A stretch of DNA of 46,589 nucleotides from contig NZ_JACSZW010000015.1 of NCBI RefSeq assembly GCF_014472395.1, positions 1 to 46,589 on the forward strand, in the 5' to 3' direction. This stretch comes from Pedobacter sp. N36a (GTDB lineage Bacteria > Bacteroidota > Bacteroidia > Sphingobacteriales > Sphingobacteriaceae). The position numbers were made by a program, and so were the translations under genes. This document shows, in pieces, positions 25,884 to 34,848 of this stretch (position 1 is the first letter of the stretch; each line of letters begins with the position of its first letter). A model generated the notes under the pieces. The model worked only from the letters and a program-made list of their open reading frames with translations, made no database searches and had not been told where the DNA came from.

Positions 25884-28727
25884 ATGTTTAAAAAATATTA
25901 TCTATTTCTTCTAGCTTTTCTTTTTCAGATTTTTCCGATTTTAACTTTTGCCCAGCAATCAATATACAAACGTATCGGAAATGGTATTGTATTACAGATA
26001 AATGCTCCACTTTCAAATATTGGTCGGCAGATTAAGCTTGAAGTAGTTGCCCCCCAAATTTTTCATGTTACGGTAAGCCCAAATCAACTATTTGCTAATC
26101 AACAAAGTTTGATGGTTGTTGATACGAATAGGTCTATTACAAAATGGTCTTTAACCGAAACTAAAACAGCAGTTTCAATACACACCGATTCAATTTCTGC
26201 AACTATAGATCTTGTTACTGGTCGTATCAGTTACCATAAAAAAAACGGCGAGCTTATTTTGGGCGAAAAGGCAAATGGACGTTCTTTCGTTGCAGTTTCA
26301 AATAGTGGCGAGCCTTCCTATCAATTAATGCAGGCATTTAATTCGTCGCCAGAGGAGGCGATTTATGGATTAGGACAACATCAGGATGATATGATGAACT
26401 ATAAAGGAAAACAGGTGCTATTGCTTCAAAACAATACCGATGTGGCCATTCCATTTTTACTATCTAACCAAAACTATGGCATACTTTGGGATAATTATTC
26501 GATAACAAAAGTTGGAGACACCAGAACTTATCAGCCATTATCTAGTCTAAAACTATTTTCTACTGATGGAAATTCCGGGTGGTTAACTGCAAGTTATGAA
26601 GATACGCCTTCAAAAACTGTTTTTCAGCAAAGAGCCGAATCTGACATTGATTACTCCTTCTTAAGTGATATGAAAAAATTTCCGGAGGGATATAAATTAG
26701 AGGATGGTTTAGTGAAATGGGAAGGAAAAATTTCATCTGGCTACACGGGTGTTCATAATTTCCAAGTAAAATATGCTGGCTACATCAAAATTTGGATCGA
26801 TGGCAAATTATTAGTTGACAAATGGAGACAAGCCTGGAATCCTGGCAGTGCAGTGGTTGGTGCAGAAATGATAAAAGATAAAAAATATGACTTTAAGATA
26901 CAATGGGTTCCCGATGGTAGTGAATCTTACTTATCATTAAAATGTCTGATGCCTATTCCTGTTGAAGAAAAAAATCAGTATGCTTTTCTGTCAGAATCTG
27001 GTGATCAGATCGATTATTATTTTCTTGCAGGAAAAAATGCAGATGAGGTAATTGGTGGATATCGTAAACTTACTGGAAAGGCAACGCTGATGCCGAAATG
27101 GGCAATGGGCTTTTGGCAAAGTAGAGAGCGTTATAAAACGCAAGACGAATTGTTGGGTGTGGTTAAAGCTTTCAGGGATCGTGAAATTCCACTTGACAAT
27201 ATTGTGCTTGATTGGCAATATTGGAAACTAGACGATTGGGGTTCGCATGAATTTGATTCGGATAGATTTCCAGATGCAAACGGTATGATTAAACAATTGC
27301 ATGATACCTATCATACCAAGCTGATGATCTCGGTTTGGCCAAAATTTTATACTGGTAATAGCAATTACGATTATATGAACAAAAACGGTTGGCTTTACCC
27401 ACGAAACGTCGTGAACAAACAGAAAGATTGGCTTGGATTCACCTCAACATTTTATGACGCCTTTAATCCGTCGGCTCGTAAAGCATTTTGGGATTTGATG
27501 AACAAGAAACTGTATAGCAAGGGTATTGATGCATGGTGGATGGATGCTACTGAGCCAGATGTGCACTCCAACCTGCCTATAGAATCACGTAAAGAATTAA
27601 TGAGTCCAACATTTTTAGGTTCTTCAACCAAATACTTCAACGCCTTCCCTCTTCAAAACTCAAAAGGTGTTTACGAAGGCCAACGACTAACTAATCCAAA
27701 TGATCGTGTTTTTATCCTAACAAGATCAGCGTATGGTGGCTTGCAAAGGTATGCAGCTGCAACTTGGAGTGGTGATATTGCCTCAAGATGGGAAGATATG
27801 AAATCTCAGATTTCGGCAGGGGTTAATTTTTCATTATCTGGTTTGCCTTACTGGACAATGGATGTAGGAGGTTTCTCAGTTGAAAAACGTTATGAGAAAC
27901 CAAATCAAACTGATCTTGCTGAATGGAGGGAACTCAACACCAGGTGGTATCAGTTTGGTGCTTTTGTGCCCTTGTTCAGGTCGCATGGACAATTTCCTTT
28001 CCGAGAAATTTATAATATCGCACCTGAAAGTCATCCCGCCTATAAAAGCATGGTTTTTTATAATAAGTTAAGGTATCGGTTAATGCCATATATCTATTCT
28101 CTGGCTGGCAATTCTTTTCATAAAGATGGTACCATCATGCGTGGATTAATGATGGATTTCAGTGCTGACAAAGCGGTGAACAATATTAATGATCAGTATA
28201 TGTTCGGATCATCCTTATTGATCAATCCTGTGTACAAATATAAAGCTACCTCAAGAGAGTTGTATTTACCTAGCGGAACAGGCTGGTATCAACTTTATGA
28301 TGGTAAATATTTTGAAGGTGGCCAGACCATTAATGCCAAAGCACCGTATGAAATTATGCCTATATACGTAAAAGAAGGGTCTATTGTTCCTTTTGGTCCT
28401 GAAATTCAATATACAGATGAAAAACCTGCCGATACGCTAACTCTATTTGTTTACGGCGGTAAAGACGCATCTTTTACATTGTATGAGGATGAAGGCGTAA
28501 ACTACAACTACGAGAAAGGTGCATTTTCTACCATTAAAATGGATTATTCGGAAAGTACCAGATCATTAACTATTCAAAATCGGCAAGGAAGCTATAGTGG
28601 AATGATAGCCAAGCGTACTTTTAAAGTAATATTAATCGATTCAAAACATCCCAAAGCATTAGAATTCAATCAAAAAATTACGAAAACAATTTATTACTCT
28701 GGAAATCAAATTACAACCAAATTATAA
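25884..28727 (+). CDS. GH31 alpha-xylosidase-like enzyme with PA14 insert
   Basis: A 947-residue exported glycoside hydrolase. After the signal peptide (about 1-23, ending TFAQ) comes the N-terminal beta-sandwich, interrupted at about 250-355 by a PA14 domain (KWEGKISSGYTGVHNFQVKYAGYIKIWIDG in pieces, then VDKWRQAW). The (beta/alpha)8 barrel carries the nucleophile Asp554 in WWMDATEPD and the acid/base Asp631 in WSGDIASRW. A PA14 insert and the WMDATEPD form recall the Bacteroides xyloglucan alpha-xylosidase BoGH31A, so release of alpha-xylose from xyloglucan oligosaccharides is most likely. Alpha-glucosidase activity cannot be excluded. It is the first gene after the putative operator and is followed after 44 bases by susC. 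Confidence 0.85.
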   Translation: MFKKYYLFLLAFLFQIFPILTFAQQSIYKRIGNGIVLQINAPLSNIGRQIKLEVVAPQIFHVTVSPNQLFANQQSLMVVDTNRSITKWSLTETKTAVSIHTDSISATIDLVTGRISYHKKNGELILGEKANGRSFVAVSNSGEPSYQLMQAFNSSPEEAIYGLGQHQDDMMNYKGKQVLLLQNNTDVAIPFLLSNQNYGILWDNYSITKVGDTRTYQPLSSLKLFSTDGNSGWLTASYEDTPSKTVFQQRAESDIDYSFLSDMKKFPEGYKLEDGLVKWEGKISSGYTGVHNFQVKYAGYIKIWIDGKLLVDKWRQAWNPGSAVVGAEMIKDKKYDFKIQWVPDGSESYLSLKCLMPIPVEEKNQYAFLSESGDQIDYYFLAGKNADEVIGGYRKLTGKATLMPKWAMGFWQSRERYKTQDELLGVVKAFRDREIPLDNIVLDWQYWKLDDWGSHEFDSDRFPDANGMIKQLHDTYHTKLMISVWPKFYTGNSNYDYMNKNGWLYPRNVVNKQKDWLGFTSTFYDAFNPSARKAFWDLMNKKLYSKGIDAWWMDATEPDVHSNLPIESRKELMSPTFLGSSTKYFNAFPLQNSKGVYEGQRLTNPNDRVFILTRSAYGGLQRYAAATWSGDIASRWEDMKSQISAGVNFSLSGLPYWTMDVGGFSVEKRYEKPNQTDLAEWRELNTRWYQFGAFVPLFRSHGQFPFREIYNIAPESHPAYKSMVFYNKLRYRLMPYIYSLAGNSFHKDGTIMRGLMMDFSADKAVNNINDQYMFGSSLLINPVYKYKATSRELYLPSGTGWYQLYDGKYFEGGQTINAKAPYEIMPIYVKEGSIVPFGPEIQYTDEKPADTLTLFVYGGKDASFTLYEDEGVNYNYEKGAFSTIKMDYSESTRSLTIQNRQGSYSGMIAKRTFKVILIDSKHPKALEFNQKITKTIYYSGNQITTKL

Positions 28728-28771
28728 ACAAATCAATCAAACATGAACAAATCATTTACAAACTTAAAACA

Positions 28772-31700
28772 ATGAGGAAAATTATTATTTACAACAAGAC
28801 GCGTGTTGTACTGGTCATATTTTCTATGCTTATGGTCATTAGTGTCTTAAGTTATGCACAGCAAGCTACGTTGCGCACTATTAGTGGAAAAGTAACTAGT
28901 GAAGGCAACAGTAAAGAGGGTTTACCTGGGGTAAATGTTTCTTTGAAAGGTAAAAACAACCAATTAACCATAACAGATGCATCTGGAAATTTTAACGTTA
29001 AGGTAGCCACTGGCGACGTATTAGTTTTTAGCTACATCGGTTATCAACCCAAAGAAGCTGTGGTTGTAGCAGGGCAAGATATTGTAAACATTAGCTTAGC
29101 TAATTCTATTAATAACTTAAATGATGTGGTAATTGTAGGTTACGGAACTGCATTGCGTAAAGATGTAACAGGCTCAATATCGTCTATAAAAGCAGATGAT
29201 ATCGCTAAATCTGCTGCTACTACCTTTGATCAAGCATTACAAGGTAGAGTTGCAGGTGTAGTTGTCAATACCAATTCGGGTCAACCGGGCGGAGGTATAT
29301 CGGTTCAAATACGTGGTATTTCTACATTGGGAGCTAATCAAGAACCACTATATGTTATTGATGGGGTTTTTTATGGAGGTGATGTAAATGGTGCAATTTT
29401 TACTGGTGGAAGTCCTACTACAAATCCTTTAGCCACAATTTCTCCTTCTGATATTGAAAGTATTGATATATTAAAAGATGCTTCGGCAACTGCAATTTAT
29501 GGTAGCCAGGCTAGTAATGGTGTAGTTATCGTAACTACTAAAAAGGGTAAATCTGGTCCTCCAAAAATTAATTTTGATATGTCTTATGGGATTCAAGAAT
29601 TACCAAGATATTTACCAGTAATGGAGTTGCCAGAATATGCTGCATTTAGAAATGTGCGTGATGTTCAAAATTTTGCTATTCCAAATCCATTATTTGCAGA
29701 TCCTTCTGTTTTAGGTCCGGGTACAAATTGGCAAGAAGCAATTTTTGGCACTGCACCTGTTCAAAATTACAATATCTCGCTTAATGGGGGCGATGCCCGT
29801 ACAACTTATGGCTTAAACTTTGGTCACTTAAATCAAGATGGTATTGCCATTAAATCTGATTTTAAAAGATATAATGTTAGGCTAAATTTAGAAACTAAAG
29901 TTGCCAGCTGGTTAAAAGTTGCCACTAACATTTCTGGTAATCGTATCAATGAAAACATCAATAACCAGGACGGTAATCTTGTTCAGCTTGCTATAAGACA
30001 ATCGCCAGACATAGCGGTAAGAAACCCTGATGGTACTTATGGTGGCCCGTCTAGTGCATTATTTACCTTAACCAATCCGTTTGCGTTAACAGAGATTAAT
30101 ACAAATACCAGAACCAGAAGTGAGGTTTATGGAAGTGCTTATGCAGATATTACCTTTTTGAAAGATTTTGTATTTCGCAACGAGATAGCTATCAACTATA
30201 ATTACGGACAAATTGTTCAATTTGAGCCTTCTTACCAATTCGGACAGTTTCCGAAGGCAGTAAGTTTTAGTAGAAGAGGAAGTACAGCTTATAGCCAAAA
30301 CACATTTAGAAGTTATTTAAGCTATAATCATACATTTGCCAAACGCTATAAAGTTAATGGTACTTTAGGACATGAATCTCGCTTAAACACAAGTTCTTAT
30401 GTTGATGCAACCGCGTCAGGCTTTTTTCAAAATGTAATATCCGAACTTAATTTGGGAGATCCAGCAAAAGCTACATCTACAAGTGGTAAGGGGCAGCAAG
30501 CTATAGATTCGTATTACGCTAGGTTTAACCTAACTTATAACGATAAATACATTTTTACCCCAACTTTTAGGTACGATGGTTCATCTAAATTTGCACCTGG
30601 TAACCGATGGAATTTTACCTATGCTTTTGCACTTGCATATCGTTTAAAAGAAGAAAAATTCTTAAAATCAGTTGATTTTATTAGCGATTTAAAATTGAGG
30701 CTGGGCTATGGTTTGGTTAATAATCAAAACATAGGAGATTATGTTTATGGAACGTCTTATCGTACAACGCAAACTGCACTTGGTTTAGGTGTTTTGTTAG
30801 ATAATGTGCCCAATCCTAATGCCAAATGGGAAACCACAAAATCATCTAATATTGGTATTGATGCAGGTTTCTTTAACAACAGATTACAGTTTACCGTTGA
30901 TGGATATTATAAAAATACTTCAGATCTGTTAAATAGCTTATCGCTTCCGTTGTATTCTGGTACAACACCACAAGATCAATTTACGGTTGCCAAACTCAAT
31001 GCACCCACGAAAAATATTGGGTCCATCGTAAATAAGGGTTTAGAATTTAGTATCAATTCTGTTAATTTAAAATCTAAAGATTTCAACTGGACAACCAATA
31101 TCACTTTGTCTAGAAACATGAATAAGGTAACCTCTCTAATTACAAAGGATACCAATTTGCCTCAATACTTGGGTACTGATATTGTTCAACAGGTTAGCGT
31201 TGGTCGATCAATTGGCGAATTTTATGGATACATCGCCGAAGGCGTATTTAGGGATGGAGCAGATTTAACCAATCATGCAAACCAAGGTGCCATTGGCGTT
31301 AATGGCGTTTGGGTCGGAGATATTAAATTCAGGGATGTTAATGGAGACGGAATAATTGATAACAAAGACCAAACTTATTTGGGTTCTCCGCTTCCTAATT
31401 TTCAATATGGTTTTACCAATACTTTTAAATACAAACAGTTTGATTTAACCGTGTTTTTTAATGGAAATTATGGAAACAAAATCTTTAACCAGTTAAAAAG
31501 AACAAATGAAGATTTGCAGAGCGGTTTTGGCTTGCTACAGTCTGTAAATAATTATGCTCGCTTGGCCTTAACAGATCCTACTGGGAGCGCTACAGACGTA
31601 AATAATGTTTTCGTAACCAATCCTGATACCCAAGTCCCAAGGATTTCAACTTCAACGTTAAATAACAATAACAGGGTATCAACAAGATACATTGAAGATG

Positions 31701-31945
31701 GTTCTTACTTGCGTCTTAAAAATTTAGTACTTGGCTATAGTTTGCCAAATAAAATGACGCAAAAAATAAAAATTGGATACTTAAGGGTGTATGGAAACAT
31801 CACCAACTTATTTACTATAACAGACTATACTGGCTATGATCCAGAAGTAGGTTCGCGTTTTCAAAGTGCACAATCTGCTGGGGTAGATAATGGTAGATAT
31901 CCATCTTCTAGAACATACACATTTGGTATTTACGCAGGCTTTTAA
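28772..31945 (+). CDS. SusC-like TonB-dependent transporter of the PUL
   Basis: A 1057-residue outer-membrane receptor. A signal peptide (about 1-29, ending SYAQQ) precedes a carboxypeptidase-like regulatory domain (about 36-112, SGKVTSEGN to FSYIGYQPKEA). Then comes the TonB plug (about 118-235), starting DVVIVGYGTALRKDVTGSIS and containing VQIRGISTLG and ASNGVVIVTTKKG. A full 22-strand barrel ends with the aromatic-terminated strand SSRTYTFGIYAGF. With SusD it forms the lidded import pore for oligosaccharides, driven by TonB. Complete, unlike the receptor at 114-1865. SusD starts 16 bases downstream. Confidence 0.95.
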   Translation: MRKIIIYNKTRVVLVIFSMLMVISVLSYAQQATLRTISGKVTSEGNSKEGLPGVNVSLKGKNNQLTITDASGNFNVKVATGDVLVFSYIGYQPKEAVVVAGQDIVNISLANSINNLNDVVIVGYGTALRKDVTGSISSIKADDIAKSAATTFDQALQGRVAGVVVNTNSGQPGGGISVQIRGISTLGANQEPLYVIDGVFYGGDVNGAIFTGGSPTTNPLATISPSDIESIDILKDASATAIYGSQASNGVVIVTTKKGKSGPPKINFDMSYGIQELPRYLPVMELPEYAAFRNVRDVQNFAIPNPLFADPSVLGPGTNWQEAIFGTAPVQNYNISLNGGDARTTYGLNFGHLNQDGIAIKSDFKRYNVRLNLETKVASWLKVATNISGNRINENINNQDGNLVQLAIRQSPDIAVRNPDGTYGGPSSALFTLTNPFALTEINTNTRTRSEVYGSAYADITFLKDFVFRNEIAINYNYGQIVQFEPSYQFGQFPKAVSFSRRGSTAYSQNTFRSYLSYNHTFAKRYKVNGTLGHESRLNTSSYVDATASGFFQNVISELNLGDPAKATSTSGKGQQAIDSYYARFNLTYNDKYIFTPTFRYDGSSKFAPGNRWNFTYAFALAYRLKEEKFLKSVDFISDLKLRLGYGLVNNQNIGDYVYGTSYRTTQTALGLGVLLDNVPNPNAKWETTKSSNIGIDAGFFNNRLQFTVDGYYKNTSDLLNSLSLPLYSGTTPQDQFTVAKLNAPTKNIGSIVNKGLEFSINSVNLKSKDFNWTTNITLSRNMNKVTSLITKDTNLPQYLGTDIVQQVSVGRSIGEFYGYIAEGVFRDGADLTNHANQGAIGVNGVWVGDIKFRDVNGDGIIDNKDQTYLGSPLPNFQYGFTNTFKYKQFDLTVFFNGNYGNKIFNQLKRTNEDLQSGFGLLQSVNNYARLALTDPTGSATDVNNVFVTNPDTQVPRISTSTLNNNNRVSTRYIEDGSYLRLKNLVLGYSLPNKMTQKIKIGYLRVYGNITNLFTITDYTGYDPEVGSRFQSAQSAGVDNGRYPSSRTYTFGIYAGF

Positions 31946-31961
31946 TTTTAATATATTAGAG

Positions 31962-33545
31962 ATGAAAAATAAAAAATATTTGATAATTGCCTTATCACTT
32001 GTGTTAATTACATTTTCTGGATGTAAAAAGAGCTTTTTGGATAGAGCTCCGCTAGATAAGGTGACCTTAGAAAGCTTCTTTAAATCGGAAACAGATCTTA
32101 GATTGGTAACTGGTGCATTGTATGGTACGCCATGGTTCGATTTTAACGATAAAGCTGTTATTGCACTTGGTGATGCATTGGCGGGAAATTTGTCTCGTAC
32201 CAACTGGATAGCTTATTCTACGTTTGCTGTTAACAGCAGCGATCCGCGGATTAACGAGGCGTGGCGCTCTCTATACAAAATAATTGCCTACGCTAACCTC
32301 AATATCATTTATATCGAGAAAAATACAGATCCATCAGTTAGTGCTGCAGCAAAAAATAGTGCCATAGCCGAACTTCGCTTTTTGAGAGGGTCAGCTTACT
32401 TTTATTTGGTTCAATATTTTGGAGAAGTACCTATAATTACCGACAATAGGGAACTAGCAGAGCAACCACAAATTAATAAACACTTAGTTAAAGATGTTTA
32501 CAGATTTGTAATTGACGATATGAAGTTTGCTGCTGCCAGTTTGCGCAGTACAGCTGATAAAGGAAGGGTAAATGCGTGGTCGGCAAAAGGGATGTTAGCT
32601 AAAATTTATTTAACTAGATCAGGCCTTACAGAAGAAGGTGTAGGTACAGGAAATGGCTTAAGAAACCAAGCATTACTAGATAGTGCAAAAAAATATGCAG
32701 GTGATGTGTGTTTGAATAGTGGTTTAAAGCTATTGCCAAACTATGCTGATTTATTTAAAATAGAAAACAACAACAACGAAGAAAGCCTTTTTGCGTTGCA
32801 ATTTATCGCCAGCCCAATAGCTTACGGACTTGGAAATAGTACACAAGGTTATTTTGCTGCAGAAGGCAGAATTACAAATGCTGGTGATGGTTTTGGAGCT
32901 GCTAACTCGCCAAGTATAGATATTTATAATAAATATGATGTAAAAGATACCAGACGTAAAGCAACTTTTATGCAAAATGGAGATTTATATACTGAATTGT
33001 TGAAAAAAGAAGGAGGTTATAGAGTTACAGATATTACACCACACGTAAAAAAATATGTAGTAGGTACAAACGAAGATAATCCTGGGCAGGTATATTTTCT
33101 ATCTACAAGTTCGGCTGCTTACATGCTAAGGCTAGCAGATGTTTACTTAATTTATGTGGAGGCAATTTTAGGCAATAACAGTCTATCTGCTGATGCTGAT
33201 GCGGTTAGATATTATAATTTAGTTAGGGCTAGGGCAGGTTTAGACGTTAAGGTAGCACCCATTGCAAAAGCTGATGTTTTAATAGATAGGCAATTAGAAC
33301 TTGCCATGGAAGGTCAATATTGGTTTGATTTGTTAAGGGAATATAATATTAATGCTTCTCAAACTATCAATAAAATTTCATTACAAAATAGAGGTCGTTT
33401 AACATATAATGCGGCAACTAACGTACGAACCAATGAGCCCCAGTTTTCTATCCCTACAGCTGAGTCATTCAAATTGCCTATACCTGCAGCAGATATAACC
33501 ACTAATCCGTTGTTAAGTCAGCCTGCTGTGGCTTACTATAAATAA
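31962..33545 (+). CDS. SusD-like surface glycan-binding lipoprotein of the PUL
   Basis: A 527-residue lipoprotein. I choose the ATG at 31962 (MKNKKYLIIALSLVLITFSGCKKS), which puts the lipobox SGC in the right place and follows the susC stop by 16 bases; the frame is open further upstream, but only inside susC. The RagB/SusD fold is visible: FLDRAPLDKVT, AELRFLRGSAYFYLVQYFGEVPIIT, WSAKGMLAKIYL (TPR part), and the C-terminal LRLADVYLIYVEA and RQLELAMEGQYWFDLLRE. SusD caps the SusC pore and captures oligosaccharides at the cell surface. Confidence 0.95.
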   Translation: MKNKKYLIIALSLVLITFSGCKKSFLDRAPLDKVTLESFFKSETDLRLVTGALYGTPWFDFNDKAVIALGDALAGNLSRTNWIAYSTFAVNSSDPRINEAWRSLYKIIAYANLNIIYIEKNTDPSVSAAAKNSAIAELRFLRGSAYFYLVQYFGEVPIITDNRELAEQPQINKHLVKDVYRFVIDDMKFAAASLRSTADKGRVNAWSAKGMLAKIYLTRSGLTEEGVGTGNGLRNQALLDSAKKYAGDVCLNSGLKLLPNYADLFKIENNNNEESLFALQFIASPIAYGLGNSTQGYFAAEGRITNAGDGFGAANSPSIDIYNKYDVKDTRRKATFMQNGDLYTELLKKEGGYRVTDITPHVKKYVVGTNEDNPGQVYFLSTSSAAYMLRLADVYLIYVEAILGNNSLSADADAVRYYNLVRARAGLDVKVAPIAKADVLIDRQLELAMEGQYWFDLLREYNINASQTINKISLQNRGRLTYNAATNVRTNEPQFSIPTAESFKLPIPAADITTNPLLSQPAVAYYK

Positions 33546-33572
33546 AATAAGCTCATCATTAATAAATAAATA

Positions 33573-34781
33573 ATGAAAAAGATCTTTAAATATCAATCTG
33601 GCTTATTTATCATGCTATGCGTGTTTATGATAGCCATTCAATCGTCTTGTAAAAAACAAGACAATGAAAAACCACCAGTAATTGAAAGAATTAGGGCAAT
33701 TGCTCCCGCACCAAACGATTCTACTTTAACTAAAGTAGGCTCTGGGCAGAACGTAGTTATACAAGGGGCTAATCTAAAATCAGTTTCGGCTGTATATTTT
33801 AGTGGTTTTCCGGCAACATTTAATGCTGCATTAGTTGGGGATAATAATTTTGTGGTAACTGTACCATCCATATTATTTTCTAATATCCCACAAGGACAAG
33901 AAAACACCATTCGTTTGGTAAGCAAATACGGAGAAACAACTTTTAAATTTCCAGTTTCACCACCGCCTCCTATAGTTACTTCGGTAAGTAATGAATACAC
34001 TTTACCAGGTCAAACCATGACAATTTATGGTCAGTATCTTTATCTGATAACTAACATTACTTTTCCGGGTGGAGAAGGGACAAACATTGTTTCAAGACCA
34101 GATGGAACATCTTGTACTGTAACCGTTCCAACAACTGCAACATCAGGTGATATTATTCTGAAAACACAGGGTGGAACGACCAAATATAGTACATACAACG
34201 ACCATGTTACGGGAATGCTTTGTAATTTCGATAATGTAAATACCTACGTATTTGGCAGCTCAAGAACAAATGACCAAGCACTCTATCCTGGAGCTCAGGG
34301 ATTTTACGGTAGGATGTTTACAGGGCCAATTTCGGCATTTAGTTATAATCAGTCAGATAACCGATCAATTAATTTAAGTGCAGTACAATGGGTGCCACAA
34401 GCTAATTTACAAGATCCAGTAAGTAGTTATGTACTCAAGTTTGAAATTTTTGTTAAAGAGCCTTGGGGCGGTGGAACAATAATGATTCGCAGAGATGAAA
34501 GTAGTTGGTTATATCTGGCCCGTTACGAACCTTGGAAAGCAACAGTGCCGATACCTTTTAGCTCAAGCCAATGGTACACCGTAACCATTCCTTTAACTCA
34601 GTTTAAAACTAAAACTAATAATGGGGAAGGAACTGGTAACTCGGTGCCAACATTAGCCGATTTAACCAATAGCACAGGTAGAAGGCCAATGGTCTTTATG
34701 TACATCAATGATACAGCTACACCAGTTGCCACCAGGTTTGATGTTGGGATTGACAACATTAGAATAGTAAAAGCAAATTGA
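33573..34781 (+). CDS. SGBP-type surface glycan-binding lipoprotein with IPT/TIG domains
   Basis: A 402-residue lipoprotein (lipobox IQSSC, Cys about 26, then KKQ). Two IPT/TIG immunoglobulin-like domains follow at about 34-128 (VGSGQNVVIQGANLKSVSAVYFSG) and 129-210 (YTLPGQTMTIYGQYLYLITNITFPG). A C-terminal beta-sandwich of about 190 residues is rich in Trp and Tyr (VPQANLQDP, DESSWLYLARYEPWKA) and is the probable glycan-binding part. The design matches the SGBP-B proteins encoded directly after susD in xyloglucan and other PULs. It captures polysaccharide at the surface and has no catalytic motif. Start is 27 bases after susD. Confidence 0.8.
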   Translation: MKKIFKYQSGLFIMLCVFMIAIQSSCKKQDNEKPPVIERIRAIAPAPNDSTLTKVGSGQNVVIQGANLKSVSAVYFSGFPATFNAALVGDNNFVVTVPSILFSNIPQGQENTIRLVSKYGETTFKFPVSPPPPIVTSVSNEYTLPGQTMTIYGQYLYLITNITFPGGEGTNIVSRPDGTSCTVTVPTTATSGDIILKTQGGTTKYSTYNDHVTGMLCNFDNVNTYVFGSSRTNDQALYPGAQGFYGRMFTGPISAFSYNQSDNRSINLSAVQWVPQANLQDPVSSYVLKFEIFVKEPWGGGTIMIRRDESSWLYLARYEPWKATVPIPFSSSQWYTVTIPLTQFKTKTNNGEGTGNSVPTLADLTNSTGRRPMVFMYINDTATPVATRFDVGIDNIRIVKAN

Positions 34782-34789
34782 TAAGAAAA

Positions 34790-34822
34790 AGGTTATAGGT
34801 TTTTTATCACAGCCTATAACCT
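34790..34822. promoter_or_regulatory. Perfect 10-bp hairpin between SGBP and GH51-like genes
   Basis: AGGTTATAGG (34790-34799) pairs exactly with CCTATAACCT (34813-34822) around a 13-base loop. On the + strand no T-run follows, so it is more likely an intercistronic stabilising or processing structure than a full terminator. It begins 8 bases after the SGBP stop and ends 26 bases before the next ATG. Confidence 0.55.
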
Positions 34823-34848
34823 ACTTTACTCACTCTTAAGAAATTACC

